A stretch of DNA of 38,654 nucleotides. Origin: a virus. The position numbers and the translations under genes were made by a program. Under the pieces are notes generated by a model. The model saw only the letters and a list, made by a program, of their open reading frames with translations, did no database searches and had not been told where the DNA came from. Positions 19,228 through 28,153 of this stretch are shown here, piece after piece. Within the stretch, counting starts at the first letter, position 1. The number at the start of each line of letters is the position of its first letter. The stretch spans positions 1 through 38,654 of the IMG/VR virus record IMGVR_UViG_3300031787_000341; one strand, 5' to 3'.

Positions 19228-19780
19228 AAGTAAACCAAGACGAGAATCGGAGGGATTTTATGAAAAGTTTATCAAAGGGTATGGTATAGATATTGGTGTT
19301 GGTCGTATTGATACTTTTGATGGGGCAGACCCAATTTCGGTAGAAAACTGTTTCCACCACGATAAGGACACTTGCGATGCCGTTACTATGGATGTGTTTC
19401 AAGATGAAACATTCGACTATGTTTACGCAAGCCACATTTTAGAACACGTAAACTATCCATCAAAAGCCATAAGAAATTGGTATAGAATATGTAAGAAAGG
19501 GGGGTACTTAATTATAGCTGTTCCCGATAGAGATAGCTACGAAAGAAAAGAAAGACTGCCAAGCAGATGGAATGAAGATCACAAGTTTTTTATTACCGAA
19601 AATGAATCATTCCCTCCTAATACATATTCGCTAAGGGGGTTACTACATGAAGCATTATGGGATTTACCACATGAAATTGTTTACATGAAAACAATAAACA
19701 CTTGCACCAATAATGAAAATAAAAACGAACACGGAAACGGAGAGTATCAAATAGAAGTGGTAATAAAAAAGCCCCTGTAA
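19211..19780 (+). CDS. class I SAM-dependent methyltransferase, 189 aa
   Basis: Motif I is YGIDIGVGRID (24-34), followed by the DAVTMDVFQDETFDYVYASH segment (56-75) that holds motif II, then ILEHVNYPSKAIRNWYRICK (76-95), GGYLIIAVPDRD (97-108). This is the Methyltransf_11 pattern: a G-rich SAM loop, an acidic strand end, and HxLEHV as in many small-molecule or glycan methyltransferases. The length is on the short side (189). The substrate is not visible. The nearby glycosyltransferase-like gene suggests modification of a sugar or nucleoside for evasion; this is inference. Confidence 0.75.
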   Translation: MAETSKSKPRRESEGFYEKFIKGYGIDIGVGRIDTFDGADPISVENCFHHDKDTCDAVTMDVFQDETFDYVYASHILEHVNYPSKAIRNWYRICKKGGYLIIAVPDRDSYERKERLPSRWNEDHKFFITENESFPPNTYSLRGLLHEALWDLPHEIVYMKTINTCTNNENKNEHGNGEYQIEVVIKKPL

Positions 19781-19795
19781 TAAGGGGCTAATTGT
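19765..19795. terminator. bidirectional terminator between the methyltransferase and the minus-strand 80-aa gene
   Basis: AGCCCC (19770-19775) pairs with GGGGCT (19784-19789) around an 8-base loop containing the methyltransferase stop. On the minus strand it is followed by six T, and on the plus strand by AATTGTTTTT after the stem, so both convergent genes may use it. Confidence 0.75.
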
Positions 19796-19811
19796 TTTTC
19801 AACAAAACGAA

Positions 19812-20054
19812 TTAGGCGTTAGCCAAAGATGCGAGTTGCTGAACAGTCTCTACGGTGTAGTATTGCGGTTGACTCAAAACTTCAAGACCTTGCTTTTTGA
19901 GTTCAACGATACCATACAAGCGTACGCCTGCTGCGGTAGTTACTACGCCAGATACCTCACGAAAGATTACAGAAGAAACAGGAAAGCCAAAACGCTGTAC
20001 GGTAATGTCGCTACTGTTCACTCGGTAAACATTTGGGGTGATTACTGCTGCCAT
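19812..20054 (-). CDS. small predicted beta-rich protein, possibly structural, on the opposite strand, 80 aa
   Basis: The minus-strand frame reads MAAVITPNVYRVNSSDITVQ, then FGFPVSSVIFREVSGVVTTA, and ends YYTVETVQQLASLANA: alternating hydrophobic strands and a terminal helix. This looks more protein-like than the overlapping plus-strand frame at 19836-20078 (C-rich). Similar small beta-rich proteins occur in Bacteroidetes phages with virion roles suspected, but I cannot confirm this. It is the only minus-strand gene in a 25-kb plus-strand block and uses the bidirectional terminator at 19765-19795. Confidence 0.6.
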   Translation of the reverse strand: MAAVITPNVYRVNSSDITVQRFGFPVSSVIFREVSGVVTTAAGVRLYGIVELKKQGLEVLSQPQYYTVETVQQLASLANA

Positions 20055-20081
20055 TTGTTACATTTTTTTTGTGATTGAATG

Positions 20082-20112
20082 ATTGTTGACAAGGCTAAAA
20101 TACTTAAATTTG
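20082..20112 (+). promoter_or_regulatory. promoter for the late plus-strand block
   Basis: ATTG (20082-20085), exactly 19 bases, TAAATTTG (20105-20112), 21 bases before the ATG at 20133. It diverges from the minus-strand 80-aa gene. Confidence 0.65.
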
Positions 20113-20132
20113 TATTAAAATAGAAAAAAAAC

Positions 20133-20951
20133 ATGAGTAAAGCTATTTCAGTAAGACACTCCTGTAATATTGGCGATTTAATTGCCAGTCTTTGCGGGTT
20201 GTATAATCATTGGAAAGAATACGGGAATACTTTTGTCTATTTACAGGAATTAAACGTGGATGGGGTGTATGTAAACAACGCCTACCACCCAACACAAGAA
20301 GGCGGCAAACAAGTCATGTGCAACCAAAAAATGTTTGACATGATTAAGCCACTAGTAGAACAGCAACCATACATACGTTCTTTTGAAGAATATACAGGGC
20401 AAGAAGTTGTGGTGGATTTTAACAAGATTAGAATAGGAAACCCCGCCAATATCCCGTACACCCCGATTCAAGCATGGTACGGTTTTGTTTTCCCCGACCT
20501 GCATTGTGATTTTTCAAAACCGTGGATTAAAGTTCAAAAGCGTGAATTAGAAGAAGGGGTTACTGAAATTAGCGACAAAATTTTGATTAACTTTACACAC
20601 AGATATAGAAATCAGTTTATTCAGTATTACTTTTTAAAAGAATACGAGAGCCAATTATTGTTTGTGGGCACTGAAAATGAACACTACGATTTTTGTAAAA
20701 AATGGAATTTGGATGTGCCAAGACTAATTGTAGATGATTTTTACCAATTAGCACAACTACTTATGGAGTGTAAGTTTTTTATGGGTAATCAGTCTTTTTG
20801 TTGGAACTTAGCAACAGCTTTGGGTGTGCCAAGAATCTTAGAAATGTACGAATACGCCCCCAACTGCATACCCTTTGTGGGTGAACATAACTATGGATTT
20901 TATCATCAAAACGCAGTAGAGTTTTACTTTAAAAAGTTAGCCAATGCTTGA
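20133..20951 (+). CDS. glycosyltransferase family 9-like protein, 272 aa
   Basis: The first residues MSKAISVRHSCNIGDLIASL contain an N-I-G-D-L motif typical of ADP-heptose:LPS heptosyltransferase-like (GT-B fold) proteins. The C-terminal half shows LLFVGTENEHYDFCKKW, then FYQLAQLLMECKFFMGNQSF and CWNLATALGVPRILEMYE. This is the GT9 pattern of a strand, an L-x-x-L-A-Q-L-L helix and a G-N-x-S/P-x-x-x-x-A loop that binds the nucleotide sugar. At 272 residues it is smaller than cellular enzymes (about 350). It might glycosylate virion or host surface components. It overlaps the next gene by 8 bases. Confidence 0.6.
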   Translation: MSKAISVRHSCNIGDLIASLCGLYNHWKEYGNTFVYLQELNVDGVYVNNAYHPTQEGGKQVMCNQKMFDMIKPLVEQQPYIRSFEEYTGQEVVVDFNKIRIGNPANIPYTPIQAWYGFVFPDLHCDFSKPWIKVQKRELEEGVTEISDKILINFTHRYRNQFIQYYFLKEYESQLLFVGTENEHYDFCKKWNLDVPRLIVDDFYQLAQLLMECKFFMGNQSFCWNLATALGVPRILEMYEYAPNCIPFVGEHNYGFYHQNAVEFYFKKLANA

Positions 20952-21696
20952 CCAAATATTACACGACCTTAAAGAATACGAATTTAAGGAAGATATTAAG
21001 CGGTTAGTGCCCAACGTAAAAGGGGCAAATGATAGGGTAATAGTAAAGGTGGATATAGAAAAAAAGAACAGCCACCGAATGGAGAATGGACAAGAATTAA
21101 AACTTGCAAGGGGGTGGAACAACCTAAACCAAAGGGAAACCCAACCCGTAAACGGTACAGTTGTAGATGGTTCTGCCGCCAATATTCCAAACGGTTCTGA
21201 AATTATCTTTAACCACAATTCCATACACCCCGTAAACAGGCTTTTTAACTTTACAGGATTAGTAGATGAAGCATCAAACCCTATTCAATACTATTCCATT
21301 TTAAGCAATGAGTGTTATATTTGGAGAAGTCCTGAAAGTTTCACGTGGAACGCTTGTGAGGGGTTTTGTATAGCGGAAAGGGTGTTTAGACCCTATAGTG
21401 GTTTTTTGCAGGGTATATTGCCCACCCAAATACAAAGCGTACTGTATATCAAAACAGGTGAATTTAAGGGCAAGGTGGTGCATACGCTAAAGCATTGCGA
21501 TTATGAAATGGTGTTTCAAGGTGTGCAAGGCAGAGAAGAAAGACTAATTAGATGTCGCCACTTTGAAAAAGAAAATAAGTACGCTGAAAGAGAAGAAATC
21601 ATAGCAGTAGCAGACGACCTTACTGAATTAATAAACGAAGGAAAGCTACTTGTAGGATTAACACCAACTGACGCTAAAATTGCCACAAATGATTGA
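20944..21696 (+). CDS. GroES-like fold protein, possibly two-domain co-chaperonin, 250 aa
   Basis: Residues 28-90 follow the GroES layout: NDRVIVKVDIEKKNSHRMEN (the D-R-V-x-V-K start), a long flexible stretch in place of the mobile loop, GTVVDGSAANIPNGSEIIFN, and then SILSNECYIW (the L/V-x-x-x-D-I-L-A-like end). The second half (VLYIKTGEFKGKVVHTLKHC, then MVFQGVQGREERLIRCRHFE) repeats a similar order of strands, which would make a tandem GroES-like protein. This is a fold-level impression and is not certain. A shorter, clearer GroES-like protein is encoded at 31955. It lies directly upstream of the terminase genes. Confidence 0.45.
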   Translation: MLDQILHDLKEYEFKEDIKRLVPNVKGANDRVIVKVDIEKKNSHRMENGQELKLARGWNNLNQRETQPVNGTVVDGSAANIPNGSEIIFNHNSIHPVNRLFNFTGLVDEASNPIQYYSILSNECYIWRSPESFTWNACEGFCIAERVFRPYSGFLQGILPTQIQSVLYIKTGEFKGKVVHTLKHCDYEMVFQGVQGREERLIRCRHFEKENKYAEREEIIAVADDLTELINEGKLLVGLTPTDAKIATND

Positions 21697-22102
21697 TAGA
21701 AAAGAACTAGAGCAATTATCAAAAGAAGATTTGATTGATAGGCTTATTACTGAAAAAAATAGCAACCAATATCTTTTAGGCAAGATTAGGTTGTATGAAT
21801 TACCTTCCCCCGCAAGGGCTTATTATGTTGGGCAAAAGATTCTTAATCAGCAGGTGGACTATTTGGATAAGTTTGACTTGGAGAGAGAAATAGGTGTAAA
21901 CCCAAAAGAAGATAAAATTTACGACAGGGCTATGGATTTATTTGAAAAACTATCGGCTAACGCTGTAAAGATTGATAGCCTGAAAAGAGAGTTAAACCTT
22001 AGCGGGGACAAAGATAAAGACACTAAAATTGGGAAGCCATCATTTACGCCTGAATCAGTTGCGGATTCTGTAGGTGAATTAGCGGGGCAGCATAAAAGAT
22101 AA
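21689..22102 (+). CDS. putative small terminase subunit, 137 aa
   Basis: Helical and acidic: MIDRKELEQLSKEDLIDRLI, then YYVGQKILNQQVDYLDKFDL, LFEKLSANAVKIDSLKRELN, with a K/D-rich linker before the end. The position immediately before TerL (2-base gap), size and helical make-up fit a TerS that would bind the packaging site. No HTH motif is plainly visible, so the role is mainly by context. The ATG at 21689 was chosen over a TTG three codons earlier. Confidence 0.45.
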   Translation: MIDRKELEQLSKEDLIDRLITEKNSNQYLLGKIRLYELPSPARAYYVGQKILNQQVDYLDKFDLEREIGVNPKEDKIYDRAMDLFEKLSANAVKIDSLKRELNLSGDKDKDTKIGKPSFTPESVADSVGELAGQHKR

Positions 22103-22104
22103 TT

Positions 22105-24162
22105 ATGTATCAACCAATAGAAGGGGGTAAGTGTGTTCATGTGCAGGGGTTAGACTGTTGGCTACCCCCCGAAGGGTATGTGTATAATATCATCACTAAA
22201 AAGCTAGAATACAGAGGCGTATGGGAACGTAGTGAGGATGCAAAAGAGCAATATTGGGAACGACCACAGCTCCCGCTTTGGTACAAAGATGTAATGAAGG
22301 AATGGGATGATTACGATTCCAAAAAGAAAGAAACAGAACCCGACTTTTACGATGTAAGACTTGAAGAATTTAAAAGGCAAGAGTGGGATAGACGACTTAA
22401 CGGGTTTTGGTTTAGAAATAACGGTGAAGCGGTTTACCTAACGGGTACGCATTATTTATACCTTATGTGGTGGCCGATTGATATTGGCTACCCAAAATTC
22501 AGGATTCCCGACTTAGAAAAGGCTTACTTTATGCAGTATTGCATAGAAGACCCTAAGTGTATGGGGATGGTTGAAGTAACGAAACGAAGATTTGGTAAAT
22601 CATTTTGGGCGGGCGTGTTTCTTACGGAATACGTTACCCGTACTAAAATGACTAACGCAGGTATTCAATCTAAGACGGGCGCAGATGCTAAAAAGTTCTT
22701 TTCTAAAACGGTTGTAAATCCTTTTAGAAGATTACCTAAGTTTTTTAGACCTGTTTATGATGATAGTCTTGGTGTGAACCCTAAGTCTGAAATGCGTTTT
22801 CAAAGACCAAACGTAAAGGGCAAAAGGGCTAACCAAAACGTAGGCGAAGATGAACTTGGTTCAATCATAGATTGGGGTTCATCAGAAGAAGTAGCATACG
22901 ATGGTCAAAAACTACATAGATACGTAGCGGACGAGGTTGCAAAGACTAAGGGCGTGGATGTTTACAACAGGCATGAGGTTGTTCGTTATTGTTTATTAGA
23001 TGATGAAGGTAGGGTTATTGGTAAAGCGTTGTACACCACAACCGTAGAAAAAATTGAGGGTGAAGATGAAGATATTTCGTCTGCCTTTAAATTGCTTTGG
23101 GATGAAAGCGACCAATTAAGAAAGGGCGAAGATGGCATGACGGGTAGTGGTTTGTACCGATTCTTTATGTCTGCCAAAAGAACAAGGAACTTTGACCCAT
23201 ACGGACACCCTGACGAAGCACTTACGGAAAAGATGATTTTGCTTGACCGTGAGAAAGTAAAAAACAACCCCCGTTCACTTGCTGCCCGTATTAGAAAAGA
23301 ACCACTTACTATTGATGAGGCGTTTTTAATAGATTCCGAAAACTGCGTATTCAATATTTTAAACATACAGAAAAGGGAAAAGGAATTATCAGAAAAGCCC
23401 GTACACCTAAGAAAAGTACAATTTTACAGAGATTTTGACGGTACGGTTAAGTGGCGGGATGCCAACCAAAACAGCGAATTTCATTGGGAAATTACATGGT
23501 TCCCTAAAGTGCCAAACAAGAGAAAAAAAGTAGGGATAGATTTTATTCCTGACAACACAAGGGATGGTGCTATTACGGTGGATAGTTATTCAAGTTCACA
23601 AGGCGGCAGAAAGTACGGTTCAAAGGCTTCCGCATGGATAGGTAGAAGAATAGACCTTTCAGATACGCAAAACAGTTTTAAGGCTGTAGGACACTTATAC
23701 GGGCGACCCAAAGTAAAGGAAGAATTACACGAACAAGTAATGCTTGCATCTGAATACTACGGCTATCAAGCATGGTATGAACACGCGGGGGGCGATGATT
23801 ACTTTTCGTATTTTAGAGAAAGAGGCAAGTTGGCTTATCTTGGCTTGTACCCCGTTAGCGCAATAAAGCCCGAAGATAGGGGTAAAGCAGAAAGATTAAG
23901 GGGCTTCCCCGTAACCCCATTTTCACTAACTAAGCAGTTAGATTGCGGTATCGCTTACTTTGAAAATTATTGCCATAAAATAGATTATCCTATTTTGTTA
24001 AAATTTGCCAAAGATTTTGACCCATACGATAGAACCAAGTTTGACTGCGTAGTATCTTTTATGATGCTTATAGTGGTGCTCACAGAACCTTTACCACAAC
24101 AAATTTCGCCTTCAGAACCCTTTATTAAAGAATATTTCTCACAACAAGTAGAAAAGTTTTAA
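22105..24162 (+). CDS. terL: large terminase subunit (TerL), 685 aa
   Basis: The ATPase shows a TerL-type Walker A (KRRFGKSF, 160-167) and a Walker B-like LHRYVADEVAKT (270-281, DE pair). The nuclease part begins KKVGIDFIPDNTRDGAI (474-490), with D479 and D483 as likely metal ligands, then AWYEHAGGDDYF (556-567) and FDCVVSFMMLIV near residue 655. This arrangement fits an RNase H-like nuclease. TerL cuts the concatemer and drives DNA into the procapsid through the portal encoded next. At 685 residues it is rather long because of an extended N-terminus (about 150). Confidence 0.88.
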   Translation: MYQPIEGGKCVHVQGLDCWLPPEGYVYNIITKKLEYRGVWERSEDAKEQYWERPQLPLWYKDVMKEWDDYDSKKKETEPDFYDVRLEEFKRQEWDRRLNGFWFRNNGEAVYLTGTHYLYLMWWPIDIGYPKFRIPDLEKAYFMQYCIEDPKCMGMVEVTKRRFGKSFWAGVFLTEYVTRTKMTNAGIQSKTGADAKKFFSKTVVNPFRRLPKFFRPVYDDSLGVNPKSEMRFQRPNVKGKRANQNVGEDELGSIIDWGSSEEVAYDGQKLHRYVADEVAKTKGVDVYNRHEVVRYCLLDDEGRVIGKALYTTTVEKIEGEDEDISSAFKLLWDESDQLRKGEDGMTGSGLYRFFMSAKRTRNFDPYGHPDEALTEKMILLDREKVKNNPRSLAARIRKEPLTIDEAFLIDSENCVFNILNIQKREKELSEKPVHLRKVQFYRDFDGTVKWRDANQNSEFHWEITWFPKVPNKRKKVGIDFIPDNTRDGAITVDSYSSSQGGRKYGSKASAWIGRRIDLSDTQNSFKAVGHLYGRPKVKEELHEQVMLASEYYGYQAWYEHAGGDDYFSYFRERGKLAYLGLYPVSAIKPEDRGKAERLRGFPVTPFSLTKQLDCGIAYFENYCHKIDYPILLKFAKDFDPYDRTKFDCVVSFMMLIVVLTEPLPQQISPSEPFIKEYFSQQVEKF

Positions 24163-24191
24163 GGTTTTTTTAATGTAATATCAAAATATAC

Positions 24192-24199
24192 TATATTTG
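24192..24199 (+). promoter_or_regulatory. -7 element upstream of the portal gene
   Basis: TATATTTG lies 20 bases before the TTG start of the portal gene, with a T-rich -33 region but no TTTG. The 57-base gap after TerL contains nothing else, so it may be an internal late promoter. Confidence 0.45.
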
Positions 24200-24219
24200 G
24201 GCTATAACAATTTGTTAAA

Positions 24220-26547
24220 TTGGCTCAAAATAGCATACCCGAAGGTTCACAAGCAATAAAGCAATTTCAGCTTACCCCCGATGTAAAGTCTAAAAAAGAT
24301 TGGAGTTGGGGTGAATCTATTGCTAAGACAATTTATGGTTCTGTTACAGGAAACCAAAGCTATTTCTTTTTAAGAAATCAGCGTTTCAGAAAGAATAGAG
24401 AGATTGCTAATGGCCGCATGAATATGCAAGTATTCATGGATAGGTTGAACTTTGACGGGAAAGTAAACTACGCAAACATTAACTGGCAAGCCATTAAGAT
24501 AGTAAATACTGCTATCGGTAGAATGGTCGCCCGTTTTATGGGTAGAAAAGAAAAGATACAAGTATCTGCCGTAGATTTAGATGCCAAAAAAAGAAAGAAT
24601 CAAGCCGCATTAGAAGCGGAGTTTTTCATGTTGAATAAAGAACAACTGTTAGCGGAACAAGAAGCTACAGGTGTTCAAATGATACCACAAGACCAATTCG
24701 TGCCCGAAGATAAAGACGAACTTGACCAATGGGTTGCAGAGTTTAACCAACTACCTGAAGAAATTAAGTTTTCGCTTGCAGCAAATAATATTTTGTCTGC
24801 AAATGGTTTGTATAGCACAATCAAAGAAAAACTTATTTGGGATGCTGCATCTGTTGGTTTAATTGGTACTTACACTTACATGAACGAACAAGGCGAAGTA
24901 GTAAGTGAATGGCTGCGCCCTGAAAATATTATTTATTCATTTTCGGAGTTTAATGATTTTAGAGATACTTCATGGAGAGGTTATATCCGTTCTGTAAAGA
25001 TTAGTGCTTTAAGACAAAAGTATGGTGTGCAAGCGGGCGGAACATTGACAGAAGAAAAACTATTTGAGATTGCACAGATGTGTAAAGAATATCAGCTTAT
25101 TGATAGACTTACATGGTTGCAAGAGTGGAATACTTCATTATTTAGACCATACGATGAATGGAATATTGATACAATAGAGTTTGAAATTAAATCTTTTGAC
25201 GAAGAAGCGTACACCGTTACTAAGACAAAAGAAAAGAACAACACTATTGTAAGACGTGGCTTACCTGAAAAGATAAAAGAAAATCAATCCGTAGTAAAAA
25301 GCGGTGAGTATAATATCTACAGGGGCGTGTTTATTATGAACCCACAGATTATGTTGGAGTGGGGCGTAAAGAAAAACATGGTAAGACCACAAGACCCCAA
25401 AGAATTAGGTAACGCAGAGTTTTCTTATAGTTTCTATATGTACCAAAATCAGGATATGCGAAATGTAGCTATCCCTGAAAAAGTAGAAGAACCTATTGAA
25501 CAAATGATTTTGGCAAGGCTGAAAATTCAGCAACTTGTAGCTAAAATGAAGCCTTCGGGTTCTGCTGTAAATATTGATGCCTTGCAAGCGATTGATATGG
25601 GGTTATCAGAACCTACAAGCCCCTTGCAGATTAAAAAGATTTGGGAACAAACGGGTGATTTATATTACAGAGGACGAGATGCGGAAGGTAATTACTTACA
25701 AACACCTATTACTGAATTAGCTAACAACGCATTTCAATCGCAAGTTGAAGGTTTGATTAGATTGTACGAGTTTCACTACAAAGTCTTACAAGATGAACTA
25801 GGCGAAAACCCGAACATTTCTAATGCAATTTCAGCCCCAAGAGTAACCACAGAAAACGCACAAAACGCACTTGTAACAGCCGAGCAAGCTACAGAACACA
25901 TTTACGATTCTTACTTGTATTTGATGGAAGATGTAGCTAAAAAGGTTGCTTGCTTATGTAGTGATAGTGTTAAGTATGGTGCAAAGACTTACAAAGACAT
26001 TCTTCAAGAAGAAGATGTAGATGGTAGAGTGTTTGCTACAAAAGTAGAAATGATGCCCCAAGCGCAAGACATTGCGAATTTGGAAGGTATGTTGAATAAC
26101 GCAATTATATCCGACCCTGAATTTATCTTATACATAGACCCATTCAAGATTAAAAGAATGGCTAAGGAAGATGTAAGATTAGCGGAGTTATATTTCCGTA
26201 GGGCGCAAAAAAGATACATTAAAGCCAAGCAGCAAATAGCCCAACAGAATAGTGAAATGAATATTCAAGGCCAAATAGCATCTGCAAAAGAAAAGGCTAA
26301 TTCTGATATGATGATTAAAGACGCAGAAGCAACAGCAAAAGAAAGACAGATTGTATTACAGGGGGCTATTGAGTTGACTAAGAACGGTGTGCAAATGAAG
26401 CCCGAAATGAACGAGCTGTTGCAGCAAATCATTCAAAAAGCAGCAATGAGTCTGTATATGGATAATAAGCAGCAAGAACAAGAAATAGTAGCAGCCGAAC
26501 AAGAGCAAATGATGGCAGCACAAGAACAGAAACAACAAATGGCATAA
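24220..26547 (+). CDS. portal protein, 775 aa, TTG start
   Basis: A 775-residue protein between TerL and the scaffold/capsid genes. Its N-terminus AQNSIPEGSQAIKQFQLTPD is followed by a mixed alpha/beta core (LRPENIIYSFSEFNDFRDTS), and it ends in a very Q/E/A-rich helical tail (EQEIVAAEQEQMMAAQEQKQ). This is the make-up of crAss-like and P22-type portals, which have long C-terminal helical barrels. The portal forms the dodecameric ring for DNA packaging and tail attachment. The start is TTG, as no ATG lies nearby. Identification rests on position, size and composition. Confidence 0.75.
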   Translation: MAQNSIPEGSQAIKQFQLTPDVKSKKDWSWGESIAKTIYGSVTGNQSYFFLRNQRFRKNREIANGRMNMQVFMDRLNFDGKVNYANINWQAIKIVNTAIGRMVARFMGRKEKIQVSAVDLDAKKRKNQAALEAEFFMLNKEQLLAEQEATGVQMIPQDQFVPEDKDELDQWVAEFNQLPEEIKFSLAANNILSANGLYSTIKEKLIWDAASVGLIGTYTYMNEQGEVVSEWLRPENIIYSFSEFNDFRDTSWRGYIRSVKISALRQKYGVQAGGTLTEEKLFEIAQMCKEYQLIDRLTWLQEWNTSLFRPYDEWNIDTIEFEIKSFDEEAYTVTKTKEKNNTIVRRGLPEKIKENQSVVKSGEYNIYRGVFIMNPQIMLEWGVKKNMVRPQDPKELGNAEFSYSFYMYQNQDMRNVAIPEKVEEPIEQMILARLKIQQLVAKMKPSGSAVNIDALQAIDMGLSEPTSPLQIKKIWEQTGDLYYRGRDAEGNYLQTPITELANNAFQSQVEGLIRLYEFHYKVLQDELGENPNISNAISAPRVTTENAQNALVTAEQATEHIYDSYLYLMEDVAKKVACLCSDSVKYGAKTYKDILQEEDVDGRVFATKVEMMPQAQDIANLEGMLNNAIISDPEFILYIDPFKIKRMAKEDVRLAELYFRRAQKRYIKAKQQIAQQNSEMNIQGQIASAKEKANSDMMIKDAEATAKERQIVLQGAIELTKNGVQMKPEMNELLQQIIQKAAMSLYMDNKQQEQEIVAAEQEQMMAAQEQKQQMA

Positions 26548-26565
26548 CAATTAAACTAAATAATT

Positions 26566-26922
26566 ATGATAGTTCAAAGTGTGGATTTTACAAGTCAATT
26601 TAACGCAAGCAACAATGCTACGTTTGACGTAAGCCAATACGACTTTGTAGTTGTAAGACTAAACACCGTAACAAGTACCGTAAACTTCCAAGCAAGTGTG
26701 GATGATACGGGTAATTCTACTTTGTTTGGTGCGGGTAGTGCTGAAACTGCAACAGATTTTTATTCTGTACAAGGAGTAAACCTTGCCACAGGCGCGGGCG
26801 CAACTTCACTTGCTTCAGGTAGCGCAACTTTTAGATTTGAAAGAGTTGGTAAGTTTTTAAACTTCAACAAAACAGGCGTAACCGCAACTAAGGTTATTCT
26901 GCACCTGATGAAAATAGCATAA
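26566..26922 (+). CDS. small beta-rich virion protein, 118 aa
   Basis: Residues alternate hydrophobic and small polar residues (FDVSQYDFVVVRLNTVTSTV, then SVDDTGNSTLFGAGSAETAT) and end with KVILHLMKIA. Composition rich in T, S, N, V and F with no K/E-rich helix is typical of head decoration or head-fibre proteins. The place between portal and scaffold fits a capsid decoration role, which remains inference. Confidence 0.6.
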   Translation: MIVQSVDFTSQFNASNNATFDVSQYDFVVVRLNTVTSTVNFQASVDDTGNSTLFGAGSAETATDFYSVQGVNLATGAGATSLASGSATFRFERVGKFLNFNKTGVTATKVILHLMKIA

Positions 26923-26939
26923 ACCAAAACATAATATAT

Positions 26940-28115
26940 ATGTCTGAAGAACAAGTAGTAGCACAAGAAGGAACAGAAACCCAAGACGTTCAAGCGCAAT
27001 TTAATCCGTTTGACGAAACTTCATGGGTTGAAGCTGCTCCGACTGCCGCCCCGCAGGGCGAAGAAACACAAGTTGCACAAGCTACAGCAACACAAACTAC
27101 AGTAGAAGAAAATAAACAAACCAATACTGTAGATTATTCAGCTTTCGTAAAGGAAACCTTTGGCTTTGAAAGTGTAGATGAAATCAAGTCTGCTATTGAT
27201 GAGTACAAGGTTTTGAAATCTACACCTAAAACAGAAGTAGAGTTTTCAAACGAAATTAGTAAGAACCTGTATCAAGCACTTTTGGAAGGCAAAGAAGCAG
27301 AAGTTTATTCCTACTTAGCAGAAAAGCAAAAGGTGGATAGACTTGCGAATTTAGAAGTTACAGATGCAAAGTCTGGACTTGAAATTCTTGCCGCTAAGCT
27401 TGCCAACCAATACAAGGAACTTACCCCTGACGAAATTGAATACAAACTAAGTAAGCAGTACCGTATTCCCGAACAACCTGTACGAGATGATTACGATACT
27501 GATGAAGATTACGAAAGAAAACTTAGCGCATGGCAAAAAGAAAAATCACTTGTAGAAAAAGAGATTATTGTAGATGCCAAAATCGCTAAGCCCGAAATAG
27601 CTAAAATTGAGTTGGTATTACCCGATGTGCTAAAAAGTTCTGAAAAACAAGCAACACAACAAGAACAGGGAGTTCAAGTTGACCCTGCTGTTAGACAGAA
27701 ATACTTAGATACATTGAAAAAAGAGTACAACTTGTTCGATGGTTTTAAAGTAGCCGCTAAAGACGAGGATGTCGAAGTAGCAGTAGCTTACACCCCAACC
27801 AACGAAGAAAAGTTGGCTTTGAAAAACGTACTTGAAAACTTTAATGCTGACGAGTTTTTGGGTAGTATGTGGATTTCCGATGAAGGTAAATTCAATACTA
27901 AACAGGCAATGGAAGATTTGTATTTGTTGCAAAACAAAGAAAAGGTCTTTCAAAAAATTGCAAACGAAGCAGTATCGCAGTTTAAAGTAGGATTAATCAA
28001 AGCAAAAAAGAATATCAACTTGACAAGCACTTCAGGAGGTGCATATCAAGGAAACACCAACGGTCAAGCGGAAATCCCCGCAGATGCAGTTGCATACTTC
28101 TTTGAAAATTCCTGA
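26940..28115 (+). CDS. scaffolding-type protein, 391 aa
   Basis: The N-terminus is Q/E/A/T-rich (MSEEQVVAQEGTETQDVQAQ) and disordered-looking; the middle is helical and charged (LYQALLEGKEAEVYSYLAEK). A C-terminal basic segment KVGLIKAKKNINLTSTSGGA is typical of the capsid-binding end of scaffolds. It lies directly upstream of the capsid gene, the usual site of the scaffold gene. No protease motif is seen. Confidence 0.7.
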   Translation: MSEEQVVAQEGTETQDVQAQFNPFDETSWVEAAPTAAPQGEETQVAQATATQTTVEENKQTNTVDYSAFVKETFGFESVDEIKSAIDEYKVLKSTPKTEVEFSNEISKNLYQALLEGKEAEVYSYLAEKQKVDRLANLEVTDAKSGLEILAAKLANQYKELTPDEIEYKLSKQYRIPEQPVRDDYDTDEDYERKLSAWQKEKSLVEKEIIVDAKIAKPEIAKIELVLPDVLKSSEKQATQQEQGVQVDPAVRQKYLDTLKKEYNLFDGFKVAAKDEDVEVAVAYTPTNEEKLALKNVLENFNADEFLGSMWISDEGKFNTKQAMEDLYLLQNKEKVFQKIANEAVSQFKVGLIKAKKNINLTSTSGGAYQGNTNGQAEIPADAVAYFFENS

Positions 28116-28153
28116 TAAACAATTATTCAAAAACCCAATTAAATTTTTAAAAA

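Noticed and set aside
19836-20078. Plus-strand frame of 80 codons overlapping the minus-strand gene at 19812
   Set aside because: It is rich in C, Y and R without pattern, while the minus-strand reading has regular strand-like alternation, a better start and a T6 terminator on its strand.
26004-26228. Several minus-strand frames inside terL, portal, scaffold and the large tail gene
   Set aside because: Shadow frames of long coding regions; none has a promoter, a terminator or a plausible start context.
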